Shown here: piece by piece, positions 10,461 to 23,562 of the stretch
Position numbering within the stretch: position 1 is the stretch's first letter
Layout of the letters: every line of letters begins with the position of its first letter
Source of the DNA: Siphonodentalium dalli
Lineage: Eukaryota > Mollusca > Scaphopoda > Gadilida > Siphonodentaliidae
NCBI GenBank assembly: GCA_032622095.1
Contig: CP136066.1
Coordinates: forward strand, 171,006,664 to 171,070,663
Direction: 5' to 3'
Length of the DNA stretch: 64,000 nt
Position numbers and translations under genes: made by a program
Notes under the pieces: model-generated
The model's database searches: none
The model's input: only the letters and a program-made list of their open reading frames with translations
What the model was told of the DNA's origin: nothing

Positions 10461-13400
10461 CAGAGGCATATTGCATAATGGGTGTAACTCTAATTGAAAT
10501 ACATTGTTGACCCCATCCCATAAATGATTAAATTACAAATATATACATTGGTTGACAAAATGAAGTCCTACCTAGTCATGATATATCGTGATGGATAGAA
10601 TTGATGTGCATTCCTATCCCACACTTAAATGAATAAATTGAGTGGGTGTATCTGTAATTGGATTATATTGTTGACCCCATCCCATAAATGAATAAATTAC
10701 AAATATATACATTGGTTGACAAAACGAAGACCTAACTAGTCATGGTATATCGTGATGGATAGAATTGATAAGCATTCTTATCCCACACTTAAATGAATAA
10801 ATTATAAATGTACAATTATTGTTATTACAACTGTGTCCTACAGTCAAGATGCCACAGTGGTTGTAATTTTAATGCATTTGCTGGTCCACCCTTAGAATGA
10901 TGCATTACAAATCATTGCTAATCCCACCCCTGCATGACTAAATAATAAATAATATAGTCACTGCTCATACAGCTAAGTCCAAAATGATATATCAGAATGG
11001 ACCAAATTAAATTCATTGCTGAATTGCACAACTAAATTAGAAATAATATACCCATTAATAACACAGTCAATGCTTGCCCATTCATTATGTCATGTGTTTA
11101 ACTGGAATACACTGAATAAATCAAAATATATACTTTGGGTGGACAAAAAGTCCAATTAAGTCATGATATATCATAATGGACAGAACTGAACTACATTGAA
11201 TGCATACATTGTATATGTACAATTATTGTTCTTATTATCACAACACATGTGTCCTATCCAGTTATGATGTCACGATGGAAGTAATTGGAGTGCATTTGTC
11301 GCCCTCACCCCTGAATGAATACATTGAACATCATTGTTTACCCCACCCCTGCATGACTCAATTATAAAACATCTTTTTACTGCTCATAGAGCTAAGTTCT
11401 AAGTGATGTATCAGAATGGATGAAATTAAATTCATTGCTGCCTTGCACAATTAATTTATGAATTATATATTTATTGCTGACATAACCATGCCAACCCAGT
11501 CATGATAGTCGATTGGTGTAACTGGAATGCATTGTTGACTTGACCCCTTAAATGAATAAGCCGAAAATATATAACTATTGTTGACACAACTAAGTCCTAA
11601 GCAGTCATGATATATCATACTGGATGAAATTGAAACTCGTGGTGACCCCACCCTTGAATGGGTGGAATTAAAATGAAATGTTAACCCACACCCTTAATGG
11701 AATGGAACTGAATTGCATTATTGACCCATCCTTAAATGAATAATTAAAATATTTTCATTTATTGTTGACAGACCTAAGTTACACCCAGTCAATAAATATC
11801 ATTATGGATGAAATTTGAATATATTATGACCCAACCCACTCAAATTTCATGGATAAGTTATAACAATAGTATATATTTGGCACTCTTTATTTCTACCAAA
11901 TCATTATCTATAATTATATGGATGGAATTAAATTCATTGTTGATCCCACCTGCTGCATGACTAATTATACATATTTTACTGTTGACAAAGCCAAGTCCTA
12001 TAGAGGCATATGACATAATGGATGTAATTATTATTGAAATGCATTTTTGACCCTACCCCTGAAATGATTGAACTAAAAATATATACTTTGGGTGGAACTG
12101 GAATGAAATGTTAACCCCACCCTTAAATGAATGGAGCTGAAAAGCATTCTTGTCCCATCACTAAATGAATAATTTATAAACTGTCATTTATTATTGACAG
12201 ACATAAGTCCCACCTAGTCATTATATACCATGATGGATGGAATTGGATTATACTATGACCTAACCCACTCAAGTCTCATGAATAATTTATAACAATAATA
12301 TATGTTTAGCACTCTTGAGTTCTATCAAGTCATTATATCTAATTATATGAATGGATGGAATAAAATTCATTGTTGATCAAATAGTTATAATTAATATTTT
12401 GTTGTTGATACAGCTTAGTCGTACAGGGGCACGTAACATATTGGATGTAAGTGAATGCATTTTTGACCCCACCCCTGAAATGAATTAAAAATATATACTT
12501 TGGTTGACAGAGCCAAGTCCTACTAAGTCATGATATATCATAAGGGATAGAATTGATATGCATTCTTACACCACCCTTAAATGAATAAATAACAGATGTA
12601 TAATTATTGATGTCACAAATGGATGAAACTAAATTCATTGCTGAAGTGAACAATTAAATTAGAAATAATATATTTATTGATAACAGCCAATGCCTACCCG
12701 TTCATTATGGCATGGATGCAACTGAAATACATTGAATAAATTAAAATACACTTTTGGTTGACAAAACTAAGTCATTCCAAGTCATGATGTATCATAATTG
12801 ATAGAATTGAAATACATTCTTACCCCACCATTAAATGGATACATAACCAATGTACAAGTATTATTGTTGTTGTTGTTACAACACTTATGTCCTATCAAGT
12901 TATGATGTCACAATGGATGCAATTGGAATGCACTTGTTGGTCCCACCCTTAAATTAATACATTGAAAATCATTGTGTTGACCACACACCTACATGACTAA
13001 ATTATAAATAATATATTTACTGCCCATGCAGCTAAGCCCTAAGTGATATATCAGAATGGATGAAATTAAATTCATTGCTGACTTGCACAACTAAATTAGA
13101 AATGATATATTTGTTTTCCTACCCAGTTGTGATGTCATAATGTAGAGGGAATACACTTAGCTGGCCCCTACCCCTAAAATAATAAACTGAATTTCATAGT
13201 TTGCCCCCACCCTTAAAATAATAAATTGAACTTCATAGTTGACACCACCCAGCATGACTAAATTATAAATAATTTATTTATTGCTGATACAGCTAAGTAC
13301 TAAGTGATATAAATGGAAATTCATGTTTGAAACCCACCCTTAAAAGAAATGGAAATTAATTGTTGACCCACCCCTACATGGAACCCACTTCTGCATGACC

Positions 13401-15454
13401 AAATTATAAATAATATACTTATTGCTGAACAGCTAAGTCCTAAGTTATTTATCTAAAAGGTTTAAGTTAAATTCCCTATTGACATGCATGACTAAATTAT
13501 AAATAATATACTTATTGCTGAACAGGTAAGTCCTAAGTGATATATCAGAAAGGTTTAAATTAAACTCCCTGTTGACATGCATGACTAAATTATAAATGAA
13601 AAAATATTGACATGTCATAATACAAAATGAAAAATATATATCTATTGTTGACAGAACTAAGTCATACCCAGTCATGATATAAAATAACAAATGAAATTGA
13701 AATGCATTTCTTTACCCCCACCCTTAAAGGAATAATTTAAAAAGTTACTATTGTTGACAAAACTAAGTTCTACCTATTCACTACATGTCATGATGAATGG
13801 AATTATATTGAATTTATTACCCATGCATGGAATCCACTCCTGCATGACTGAATTATAAATAATAAACATATTGCTGAACAGGTAAGTCCTAAGTGATATA
13901 TCAGAATGTCACAAATATGTCCCACCATGATATGTCACAATATATGTAATTGAAACACACTGTTCCCCATTAAAAGAATAAATGGAAATTCATTTTTGAC
14001 ACCCACCCTTAAAATAAATGGAAATTCATTGTTGACCCCACCCCTACATGGAACCCACTTCTGCATGACCAAATTATAAATAATATACTTATTGCTGAAC
14101 AGCTAAGTCCTAAGTGATTCATCAAAAAGGTTTAAGTTAAATTCCCTGTTGACATGCATGACTAAATTATAAATAATATACTTATTGCTGAAGAGGTAAG
14201 TCCTAAGTGATATATCAGAATGTCACAACTATGTCCCACCATGATATGTCACAACATATGTAATTGAAACACACTGTTCCCCATTAAAAGAATAAATGGA
14301 AATTCATTTTTGACACCCACCCTTAAAAGAAATGGAAATTCATTGTTGACCCCACCCCTACATGGAACCCACTTCTGCATGACAAAAGTATAAATAATAT
14401 ACTTATTGCTGAACAGCTAAGTACTAAGTGATCCATCAAAAAGGTTTAAGTTAAATTCCCTGTTGACATGCATGACTAAATTATAAATATATACTTATTG
14501 CTGAACATCTAAGTCCTAAGTGATTCATCAAAAAGGTTTAATTTAAATTCCCTGTTGACATGCATGACTAAATTATAAATAATATACTTATTGCTGAAGA
14601 GGTAAGTTCTAAGTGATATATCAGAATGTCACAACTATGTCCCACCATGATATGTCACAACATATGTAATTGAAACACACTGTTCCCCATTAAAAGAATA
14701 AATGGAAATTCATTTTTTGACACCCACCATTAAAAGAAATGGAAATTCATTGTTGACCCCACCCCTACATGGAACCCACTTCTGCATGACAAAAGTATAA
14801 ATAATATACTTATTGCTGAACAGCTAAGTCCTAAGTGATCCATCAAAAAGGTTTAAGTTAAATTCCCTGTTGACATGCATGACTAAATTATAAATATATA
14901 CTTATTGCTGAAGAGGTAAGTCCTAAGTGTTATATCAGAAAGGATTAAATTAAACTCCATGATGACATGCATGACTAAATTATAGATGAAAAAATCTTGC
15001 TGACACAGCAAATTCCTACCTAATTTTGACATGTCATAATGCACAATGAAAAATATATATTTATTGTTGACAGAACTATGTCATACCCAGTCATGTTATA
15101 ACATAACAAATGAAATTGAAATGCATTTTTTACCCCACCGTTAAAGGAATACTGTTCTGCCAAGTCATTATATAACTATTATATTGTCAAATGCATTGCA
15201 TTGTCAAATGGTCAAGTCACAATGGATCTAACTAGAATGTATTCTTGACCGCACCCCTCAAATGACAATTATAACTAAGTTCTACCCAGTCATGATATAT
15301 CACGATGGAAGGTATTGACACAACATAGTCCTATCCAGTCATTATGTACCGTATCGTAATGGATGGAATTCAAATACATTTTTGACCCCCTACCCTTAAA
15401 TGGATGGAATTGATACATTGTTGATCACCAACCTTAAATGAATAATATAGACAT

Positions 15455-15531
15455 ATTGTATTGTATGCGTATATGTATGTGTATATGTATGTATATGTAT
15501 GTGTGTATGTGTATGTATGTATATGTATATG

Positions 15532-15576
<45 letters not shown>

Positions 15577-15620
15577 GTATGTATATATGTATGTATATGT
15601 TATTTGTTTATTATATGTTT
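15455..15620. repeat. (TATG)n/(TA)n microsatellite inside the array
   Basis: Long TATG and TA runs interrupt the 107-bp array. The tyrosine/methionine/cysteine-rich ORFs across it are artefacts. Confidence 0.9.
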
Positions 15621-15924
15621 AGTATATATAATATTATTGTTATTGACACATGTAAGGACTTGTATTGTGATCCAACCCATCCAATGTTTAGGAATAATTT
15701 ATAACAATATTACCTGTTGGCATTCTTGAGTTGTCAAGGCATTATGTTGATCCAATTTATTGTTGACTAAATTATAAACAATATATACATTATTGACACA
15801 GTCCTACGTGGGGTATATGCCATATTGGACGTAATTGTAATATGAATACATTGTTGACCCCACAAACGCAGTCATGATATATCATAATGGGTATAATCAG
15901 ATAATTAAAATGCAATATTACCCC

Positions 15925-16175
15925 ACCCTCAACCCTTTCATTACGGGCTCTTCGCTGGTGAGTATTACAGATCACAAGTCGGTGCATTGCCCTGTGTGTG
16001 CGAGTTTCATATAGGGATCCTCGCATATATGGGTGAATGCACTGGCTTATCGTGTCAAGGTAAATATTGTTTGGACAATGTATTTTCATATATATGCGAG
16101 TATCCCTATGTGAGACTCTCATATATGAGAAAATGCATTGGCACAGGGTATTCGCATAATTGCAGTAAGCTCCGG
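15925..16175. mobile_element. Diverged relative of the TTAA MITE family
   Basis: Two imperfect hairpins (around 15985-16045 and 16077-16148) share the CCTGTG / GCATTG / CATATATGCGAG / CATTGGCACAGGG vocabulary and the two-hairpin layout of the element at 48003-48408. An ACCCTTTCATTACGGG stretch at ~15930 resembles the left end of that element. No clean terminal repeat or TTAA duplication remains. Confidence 0.5.
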
Positions 16176-16380
16176 TCATGGAATAAATTATAAATGTAGA
16201 ATCAGTGTCGTATGACAGTATGCCACGCTTGAATTTTACCAATTCATCTTCTTTTTAATGGACATAATTGAAATGCATTGTCGATCGCAAATGAATCAAT
16301 TAAATATATATATCCATTTTAGACAAAATACAGTTCTATCCAGTCATAATATATCACAACGGATAAATTAAAATGAACGT

Positions 16381-17082
16381 ATATGCTTGTATGTGTACTC
16401 ACTACATGGATGACGCCAAAATATGACCAAGGCCGAAAGGTGAATCACGATGGCATACTATTATCTCACATCACCAGGCTTTCCTAGACCAGGCTCTTCT
16501 AGTAAATAACCGGAAAACCAAACACTTTATAAAGAATCAATTTATAAGTCTGTTCCATATAAATTCCGAAGGCGAAAACATCACTTGCAGTACAGTAAAA
16601 CACATTCGAACAATTTCGTACATAGCCTGCAAATGGGTCAACCTGGTCAATCACCCGTGAAACACGACCTGTACGAAACGCACGGCCTTGTTGAGCGGCC
16701 GCTAATATACACAAAAATCAAAACAGTCAATGACTGTTGAGACGCTCGTCGGAATAGTCGACTGACAAATATAGCGACTTGCACAACAGCGGACCATCTT
16801 GTATATCATGCCAATGCTATGCATTATATTTGTTTATACACGAATGCACATGTATACACATGTATTGCTTATACTAATATGTATATATGTATATGATTCC
16901 CATCAAATTGTTCTGTAAATGTTTTATGTTCTGTTATTCCGTACTGCTCAAGATGATATTGTTGTGTGACAAGGATGCGCATGTTAGGTATCTTTACACG
17001 GACACGGTACTAAATATGCCGAAAAATGAAAGTACATTCCTGATTTGGGGTAAAATATATAACTCTAATATAATTTCAAACA
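16381..17082. other. No gene recognised upstream of LINE ORF2
   Basis: AT-rich sequence follows the array. It may include the 5' part of the LINE, but nothing supports a boundary. A minus-strand ORF at 16499-16714 has no recognisable family. Confidence 0.5.
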
Positions 17083-19059
17083 ATGGTTATCGATAGACTA
17101 TCTGTGGGTGAGCTCCAGGGTGATGACTATAACTTTGCCACCGTATATAAGGGCGATGACTGTGATAATGGGAGTAACATTTACGACATTCTGAACCACC
17201 AATCAGATTATTATGCCCCACTTCAAATCAAGGAGAAACTATCAATTGAAAGGAAGACGACGTCTCTCCTTGGGCTAAACTGTCGAAGCTTGACAGCGAA
17301 CTGGGACTCAATTGTTGACCTCCTATGTAATATTCAACAATCAGGGGAAAACTTATTTGACATAATTGCGCTATCTGAAGTTTTTAGGGTAAGGGATACT
17401 TTCACATTAGAAGGATATCACCCATTCGAGTACAAATCTCGTCCGGACAATGATGACGGAAGGGGTGGGGTCGGAATTTTCATTAAAAGTAGCCTTAAAT
17501 ATAAAACTAGAAATGACCTCTCGATATTCATTCCCCATGTAATTGAAACACTATTTGTAGAAATAAATCCGGGTAAAAAAAATTCATACATTGTAGGCTC
17601 TATATACCGACCTAACACTGCCCCGCTCGCTGACATAGAAACCTTCTCTAATCAGCTTGACAATGTTATTATCAAACTTAACGAATTAAATGCAAAAGTA
17701 TACATCGTTGGTGATTTTAACATAGACTTACTGCATTCTGATTCACACAGTAAAACAAATGCTTTCATCAGTAATATGTTCGAACGTGGATTCATGCCAG
17801 TGATTACTAAACCAACGAGAGTAGCTGAATTCTCAGCGACTTTCATTGACCACATTTACACAAATAGCATATCCAACTGCAAATTTCACAGTGGAATCAT
17901 CCTATCGGAAGTCTCAGACCACTTTGGTACATTCCACGTCGAAACCAATGATACCAATACAAAGAATGACGTAAATCAAACAACAACTAGAATAATGTCC
18001 GAAAACAATATAACAAAATTTAAAAGTCTTCTGAACAATCATTCATTCGATGAGGTCTTCATATACCAAGACGCAGACCTAGCATATAACGCCTTTTTGC
18101 GCAGCTACTCCTTATTCTTCGAAGAAGCCTTTCCAAAAATTAAACGCAAACCACCAAACAAGTACACTAAACGAGAACCATGGATGACTAAAGGACTCAT
18201 TCAATCGTCAGTAAAAAAAAAGCAAATAAGTTAAAATTTCCAACAGATGAAAACATAGGTAGATACAAAATATACTGCAGAATATACAACCAATTAAAAC
18301 GGCGGAGTAAAAATCATTATTACGACAATATTCTCAAAGAAAATCAAGCAAACATGCGACGCACTTGGACGATACTGAAAGAAGCCCTTAAAATATCTCA
18401 TGGTTTGAATACCTTTCCTACCGAATTTTCAAATGGTACCGGTAACGGAAAACTGTCTGACCCGACAACTATAGCATGCGCATTCAACATGCGCATTTTT
18501 CGCTGACATTGGAAGAATTACCGCAAACAATGTAACACAGATTCCAGGGATGAACTTCATCGATTACCTACCGGGACAGTATGAAAATAACCTTTTTATT
18601 TTCCCAACAAACAGAGATGAACTAATATCACTTTGCTCGAAATTATCTAATAAAACTTGCACAGATATAAACGATGTATCCGTGAAACTAATGAAACAAA
18701 CAATTAACGAAACGGTTGGACCACTCACGCATATTTTTAATCTCTCATTTGCCCAGGGACTTGTGCCCGAGAAAATGAAAATATCTAGAATAATGCCTAT
18801 ATACAAAAAAGGGGAACGCGATCAGATTGAAAATTATAGACCAATCAGCATATTACCTGCATTTTCCAAAATAATGGAAAAAATAATCAATGCTCGGCTT
18901 TCATCGTTCCTCAACAAACATAAAATTCTTCATGAACACCAATATGGCTTTCGTAAGAAACATTCTACCATTCATCCACTTATACATCTTCTCGAAGATG
19001 TAGCGGAATGTAATGACAAAAAAACCCGTGACTCCACCATTGCCATTTTCTTAGACTTA
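17083..19059 (+). pseudogene. LINE ORF2, 5' part: APE endonuclease and start of reverse transcriptase
   Basis: This is the polymerase of a CR1/L2-like non-LTR retrotransposon. The first 383 codons hold a complete apurinic-type endonuclease: N66 in LNCRSL, E99 in LSE, Y175 in SIYRP, D211/N213 in GDFN, D256 in FIDHIY, and D279/H280 in SDH. The frame breaks once in an A run (18213-18221) and once near 18490-18505. It then carries the RT N-terminus, with YKKG and NYRPISIL (~18805-18855) and QYGFRKKHST (~18940-18975). The sequence stops inside RT motif A (FLDL) where the 8.4-kb transposon enters at the TTA at 19057-19059. The remainder is at 27499-28632. The two frameshifts plus the insertion make the element dead. 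Confidence 0.9.
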
Positions 19060-19249
19060 GGCCAAAACGAAGAATACCTGTGTTTAGGGTAACCCGCCCG
19101 CCCCTACTCAAAACCTGCCGCCAAATTCCATTTTATCGTTTTTCAAAAATTTCCTCCGACTTCATTTTATTTTTTTGTAATTAGGAATTCGCGACTACGG
19201 AATTAGCTTAAACAAGTAAACCATTTCCTTGCAAATATCGTCAATTCAC

Positions 19250-19455
19250 GAAAAACGGAAGTGCCGCCATTGTTGTTGTAGTATATTCGTATTCCCTCGT
19301 CATTGTTCGGCAAACCTCGCCGATTTCTCGAAAGCGGAAACCAGAAAACACGCGATACTTGTGCCGGAATAATTTATGTATTAACTAGTAAATCGAAAGT
19401 AACCGGATATTTTGCCGATTGCACATGGCGATTGAATATGGCGGAAACACTTCCG
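19250..19455 (+). promoter_or_regulatory. Promoter-like ETS/YY1 motif cluster in the transposon
   Basis: ACGGAAGTGCCGCCAT (near 19255) and its near-inverse ATGGCGGAAACACTTCCGT (near 19436) combine ETS-type CGGAAGT and YY1-type GCCGCCAT cores, in a locally CpG-richer stretch ~75-275 bp before an ATG in good context. Function is inferred from motif content only. Confidence 0.35.
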
Positions 19456-19527
19456 TGTGCGGATAGATCCTGAGTTTTAGCTATTAAACTTCACAAATGC
19501 GTTCATATGCATCAGAATAGAAACATC

Positions 19528-19686
19528 ATGGCGCCTGTCAACTATAGCACAGACATGTTGTCATGCGTGAACCGGTACCACACGGATTCTGAACTGACAG
19601 AAAAGGACATAGTAATAAAATGTCGGATTAAAAATAATTCTGACACTTTTGAAATCGACCCAAAGCTCAAAATTCCATTATTATAG
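19528..19686 (+). CDS. 52-residue hypothetical ORF in the transposon
   Basis: CATCATGG gives a good start context, and the frame (MAPVNYSTDMLSC...) runs 52 codons to TAG. The composition is protein-like: mixed charged and polar, no low complexity. It follows the promoter-like motif cluster. I do not recognise a family. It could be a first exon, a short ORF of the transposon, or chance. Confidence 0.3.
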   Translation: MAPVNYSTDMLSCVNRYHTDSELTEKDIVIKCRIKNNSDTFEIDPKLKIPLL

Positions 19687-19956
19687 TTTATTCACCTCTC
19701 ACCGCATCCACCCTGAAAATTATAAGCCTGACGTAACATGAGTCTGTATGTACCCATGCAGTAGGAGTGGTATGTGCCTGGTAGAACTTATTTTTTTCCT
19801 AGTAGAACTATTTCTCATTAAATATTCATTAGTTCTACAGAAAGCCGGACCCGATGAATCAACATCTTCTGTGTCGCAGTGATCCGAATGCAACAGTCAT
19901 AGGGTAATCAATGCACATATATTGTTCTTGGTGCTTACTTTGTTTTACAGGTGTTA

Positions 19957-20656
19957 GTGTCGGCGCACACGATCACGGTTGTCCCCGGTTTACCCGGCTG
20001 CGGTGTAAATCGGGGACAACCGGGATCGTGTGCGCCGACACTTTGTGCCGGTTTTTGTCGGATCCGATTTAACCGGGCCGATCAAACTGAGTTTGATTTC
20101 ATCCGGAAAAACCGGCTCGTGACGATGGCAACGCGCGTGTTTTTGTTTGTCACATGACCAAAACATCATTCAAGATGTCGGAATAGTTAGCACGACCGCT
20201 ATTCGAAAATTATGTCAAGAATTCTGATCCATCGACAAGTAACAACTGCTGGTAGACCTATGGGTAGAAAATAGGTGCCCGTATATAGTAATCGCAACAA
20301 GAAGGCGGTAGATGTGGAAAGGTAGTTTACGCCAATTTGCGGTTATTGGCAGTATTCACAGTATTGCCCGTGACCTCAAATTCAATATATTATTATTAAT
20401 ATTATATATTCATTCAGTTTATTATTAATAAATAGAAATACATATTAATATAAATCACCATGAGTCCTAGCTATAGTCAATGTCTAGATCAGCTGACCAA
20501 ACTAGTTGGCTATTTACTACAGTGACCATAGGCATTTCATGCATATGACCGGAGTGAAAATCGGACTCGTGTGCGCTGAACCCCCCGATTTTATCGGGCC
20601 CGATTTACACCGCAGCCGGGTAAACCGGGGACAACCGTGATCGTGTGCGCCGACAC
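19957..20656. mobile_element. 700-bp MITE with perfect 58-bp terminal inverted repeats, TTA duplication
   Basis: Bases 19957-20014 are the exact reverse complement of 20599-20656 (58 of 58), starting GTGTCGGCGCACACGATC. TTA lies immediately outside both ends (19954-19956 and 20657-20659), which suggests a PIF/Harbinger-type MITE. The left end is itself an ~85-bp hairpin (19956-20041) because an inverted copy of the terminal sequence follows the terminal repeat. There is no transposase. It sits inside the 8.4-kb transposon, which sits inside a LINE. Exact identity of the ends implies a young insertion. Confidence 0.88.
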
Positions 20657-20691
20657 TTAATGCCACCACCGCTTTACATATTGATTATGTT

Positions 20692-20928
20692 ATGTACATC
20701 ACGTTGGCGTCGCCGCATGTATGTGTCATACATATGGAGGAACTCTTGTTAAATTCACCTTCTGAGTTGAATATTTCGCTAAATATCTTAGTATTCGAGT
20801 CGGTGGATAAACAAAATATCATACGTGTCTTGTGTGGGAAATTGAAAAGTAATATGTCCACTCGTAGGATTTGGCCTGTAATATCCGAGCTTCAGCGTGA
20901 ACATAAACCGTTTAATTTCCAACACTAG
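20692..20928 (+). CDS. Unrecognised 78-residue ORF in the transposon
   Basis: An open frame with ordinary amino-acid composition (for example MEELLLNSPSELN and a C-terminal RRIWPVISELQREHKPFNF) lies just right of the nested MITE. No family is recognised and there are no clear splice signals. It could be an exon of the transposon gene or chance. Confidence 0.2.
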   Translation: MYITLASPHVCVIHMEELLLNSPSELNISLNILVFESVDKQNIIRVLCGKLKSNMSTRRIWPVISELQREHKPFNFQH

Positions 20929-21591
20929 ACACTTATTCTATATATAATATCATTTAATATAATGCTGTATACATGTCATTGAATTTCTGCAACACCATTA
21001 CACTGATTAAAGCTATCATGACATTGATTAGTGTGACAATGACTTGCCCAAGCTATATGAGTCATTATAAATTTTGGCGCATATTCTTGTCCTTTGACAC
21101 TGGCGTCTTTCAGACAAGATATATGCTGGCAAATTATCATTTTATATATGGCCCGCAATGCGTTCTATAAAATACACACCGTATACATGTCGTGTAGCGG
21201 GATATTAACCCCCTACCCGTTAGCTTTATAGCTGAATTTCCACTAAAACTCGTGTCCCAATTTCAAAATATCGAGTTTGCTCGTCTGTCTATGGACATTG
21301 TTCACAATAATTATGAAAACTGGCATGCGTAGTTGAATAATGGTCATTACTCAAAATGAAAATTAACTGTAGACTACCAATGTCCGAGATTTCCACATAT
21401 TTTTTGCTCGTTACATCTTGTCCCTCAACTCGATGTATCTACTGTAACGAAGATGCATACGAGCAAAATAATAGGACCTCCCTGTCAGTGTCAATGACGT
21501 CAATTCGTTTTATAAGAGTGAGAGCACGTGGCATGTTCGAAAGTGGACGCCGATTTGGAATACGAAGATACAGCGGAGGAAAAATTAGCAT

Positions 21592-21600
21592 CAGGTAGGT
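21592..21600 (+). promoter_or_regulatory. Candidate 5' splice site
   Basis: CAG/GTAGGT (intron from 21595). It preserves the frame (phase 1) with the acceptor at 22965. A second donor, ATG/GTAAGT, lies at 22481-22489 and could serve an intermediate exon. Confidence 0.35.
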
Positions 21601-21783
21601 GCACCCATAACCGTATATTTAAAAAGCGTCTGAAATGTAACGCAAATTTAATCGATATAACCAGGGAGCTCAGTATCGCTAATTCATTTTCATAGATATG
21701 TTTGTGCGTCATTTCGATTGCCACAGTATCTCCCCGCTGAAGGGAGAAATCATTGAGATATTTCGTGTTTGATAGTCAATACA

Positions 21784-22800
21784 TATCTCCTGTAACGGTC
21801 TACTCCTGTTACGAAGAAAATCATTACAGGAAATACCAGTTTTGTTACTGGAGATAGAAATATCACCTTGAGATTAGTCTATGTATAATATGTGTCAAAA
21901 TGTTATGTGGATTTATTATGTAAACTGTCAGGTGACTCGTTAGAATGGTATTCAAAGTTTAGCCAAACAGTTATGTGTTTAAGATAAACCATTTGCTGGG
22001 ACTTTGTCACAATGTTAAATCATGTTACGGGAGATACTATAATTGTTACAGGAGAAAGCAGTTTTGACCAACAACGTAGCCATTTTGAATAAAGTCGACT
22101 TTTAGCCCCTTTGTCTCATTCCTGCTATCATTGTGATGTGAAAAACATCATATAATAATAAACGCGACCTCTTCTATATTTGAGTCGCTTCAAATTGTGA
22201 TTTCGTTACACGAAATACACTGCGAGTAACACGATATACGACATGTGTTACATGAATTTTACTTTTGTAGTAATAGCAAGCAATCGTATGTTATTTTGTT
22301 TGACGTTTATTTACTGTGTTTAGGTATGTTATAATTAGATGAGTAGCGTGCAATTATTTGAAAATACCGAAATTACATGCCAATGATACAGTTATCTGCA
22401 CAAATAAGCAAATACGCGTTACAGGAAATACGATTAGTTGTCATTATTTTAATTTCGGTGAAAGGGGAAAGGATTACCAAATGGTAAGTGTAATTTTTAA
22501 CTCACATACAAATATGTATGTGAGTGTGCTATGGTGAGTAAGCATCGATGCATTCGTTATATAGTTCCTTTTAAATTCATGACCATATCGCGTGGTCGTT
22601 ACATTAAATACACAACACCGTCACCGTGTCAACATGCTACAGGAAAGACCAGAGTGTGTCTGAATGGTTATTTTGTTGGGGTAATTCAAATTCGCTCGCC
22701 AAAATAGCAATAATAAAAGGGTCGAATTATTGGTATAATACTTTGTTTTGGTGAATTATAATGCATACACACATACTTGATTAGACGTTACACGAAATAC
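21784..22800 (+). repeat. Dispersed GTTACANGARATAC motif set, left side
   Basis: At least ten variants of a ~15-mer lie in forward orientation: 21822, 21843, 22023, 22044, 22204, 22226, 22417, 22597, 22636 and 22786. The best copies are CGTTACACGAAATAC and CGTTACAGGAAATAC. One reversed copy is near 21784. Spacing is irregular, unlike a simple tandem repeat. Confidence 0.65.
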
Positions 22801-22946
22801 ATGTCCAGATGCCATTGATTTACAACTCGACAAATTCCGGAAGTCGCATGTGTCCGTGCTCACGAGTAAATATACATTCATATGTGTACATATCGTTTTT
22901 GAACAAGCACGCTTAATACATATATGGTATTCGTATATTAGTAACG

Positions 22947-22965
22947 TCGTCCTGATTACTTTCAG
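22947..22965 (+). promoter_or_regulatory. Candidate 3' splice site
   Basis: CGTCCTGATTACTTTCAG is a pyrimidine-rich acceptor ending at 22965. It lies directly before ATATGGCTATG, the start of the basic ORF. Confidence 0.5.
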
Positions 22966-23084
22966 ATATGGCTATGTCAAATGCTGAGAGACAGAGGAAA
23001 TTCAGAGCGAATAGAGATAAGGATCCTGAACGGCGACGCTCTTATTTGAACAAACAGAAAGCAAAGTATAACGAAGACGAGAGA

Positions 23085-23562
23085 TGGACTGTCGTCCGGT
23101 GCATACCCCCTTGTGGCATACCGACTAGTGTGGGCATATCTATATACTCCGACAGATGGACCAAAAAATCAGCATTTTCATATAAACAAAGATGAATAAC
23201 TATAGAACCAACACAAAACAGTTGAATATGCCATTAAATGTCCTCATAGTGGTTAACATCCATACACAATTTCATTGAGATCCGAGCATTACTGTTCAAG
23301 TTATGACCTGAACAGACATCGGATGGACCAAACAGACAACATTTCCAGATAAACAAAGATGAATAACTCTAGAATGGAAAATCCGAACAAAACGATGGAA
23401 CCCTCTATTTAATGTCCTCATAGTAGTGAACATCCGTACCTAATGTCATTGAGATCCGATCACTACTGTTCAAGTTATGACATGCACAGACATCGGACGG
23501 ACGCACGGACAGACAGGTGCAAAACAGTATACCCCTCTTTTTTTAAAAAGGGGGTATAATAG
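23085..23562. mobile_element. Small insertion (SINE/MITE-like) splitting the transposon gene
   Basis: It separates the two halves of the basic coding segment. Inverted 10-mers ATACCCCCTT (23103-23112) and AAGGGGGTAT (23548-23557) lie near its ends. Inside are two diverged direct copies of a ~174-bp unit, marked by CAAGTTATGAC at ~23297 and ~23471 and by a GATGAATAACT motif. Exact ends and target duplication are not resolved. Confidence 0.5.

Larger units (their letters stand above)
10470..16380. repeat. Degenerate ~107-bp tandem (satellite-like) array
   Basis: About 5.9 kb of gene-free, AT-rich sequence is built from variants of one unit, roughly: TTGTTGACCCCACCCTTAAA, then ATGAATAAATTATAAATAT, then GACACAGCTAAGTCCTA, then AGTCATGATATATCATAATG, then GATGGAATTGAAATGCA. 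Unit length varies by eye from ~100 to ~165 bp because of indels. Between 13300 and 15000 a higher-order block of ~310-410 bp is repeated: ATGGAACCCACTTCTGCATG occurs at ~13378, 14047, 14361 and 14767. The array lies between a LINE ORF1 and a LINE ORF2, so it is either an expanded inter-ORF spacer or an unrelated satellite between two elements. Confidence 0.8.

Noticed and set aside
10250..10521. Overlapping Tyr/Ile/His-rich ORFs on both strands
   Set aside because: Microsatellite artefacts.
15438..15729. Cys/Tyr/Met-rich ORFs
   Set aside because: They are translations of TATG/TA microsatellite.
16499..16714. Minus-strand ORF containing ASDVFAFG, faintly like a kinase subdomain
   Set aside because: No supporting glycine loop, catalytic loop or flanking exons; a short match by chance is more likely.
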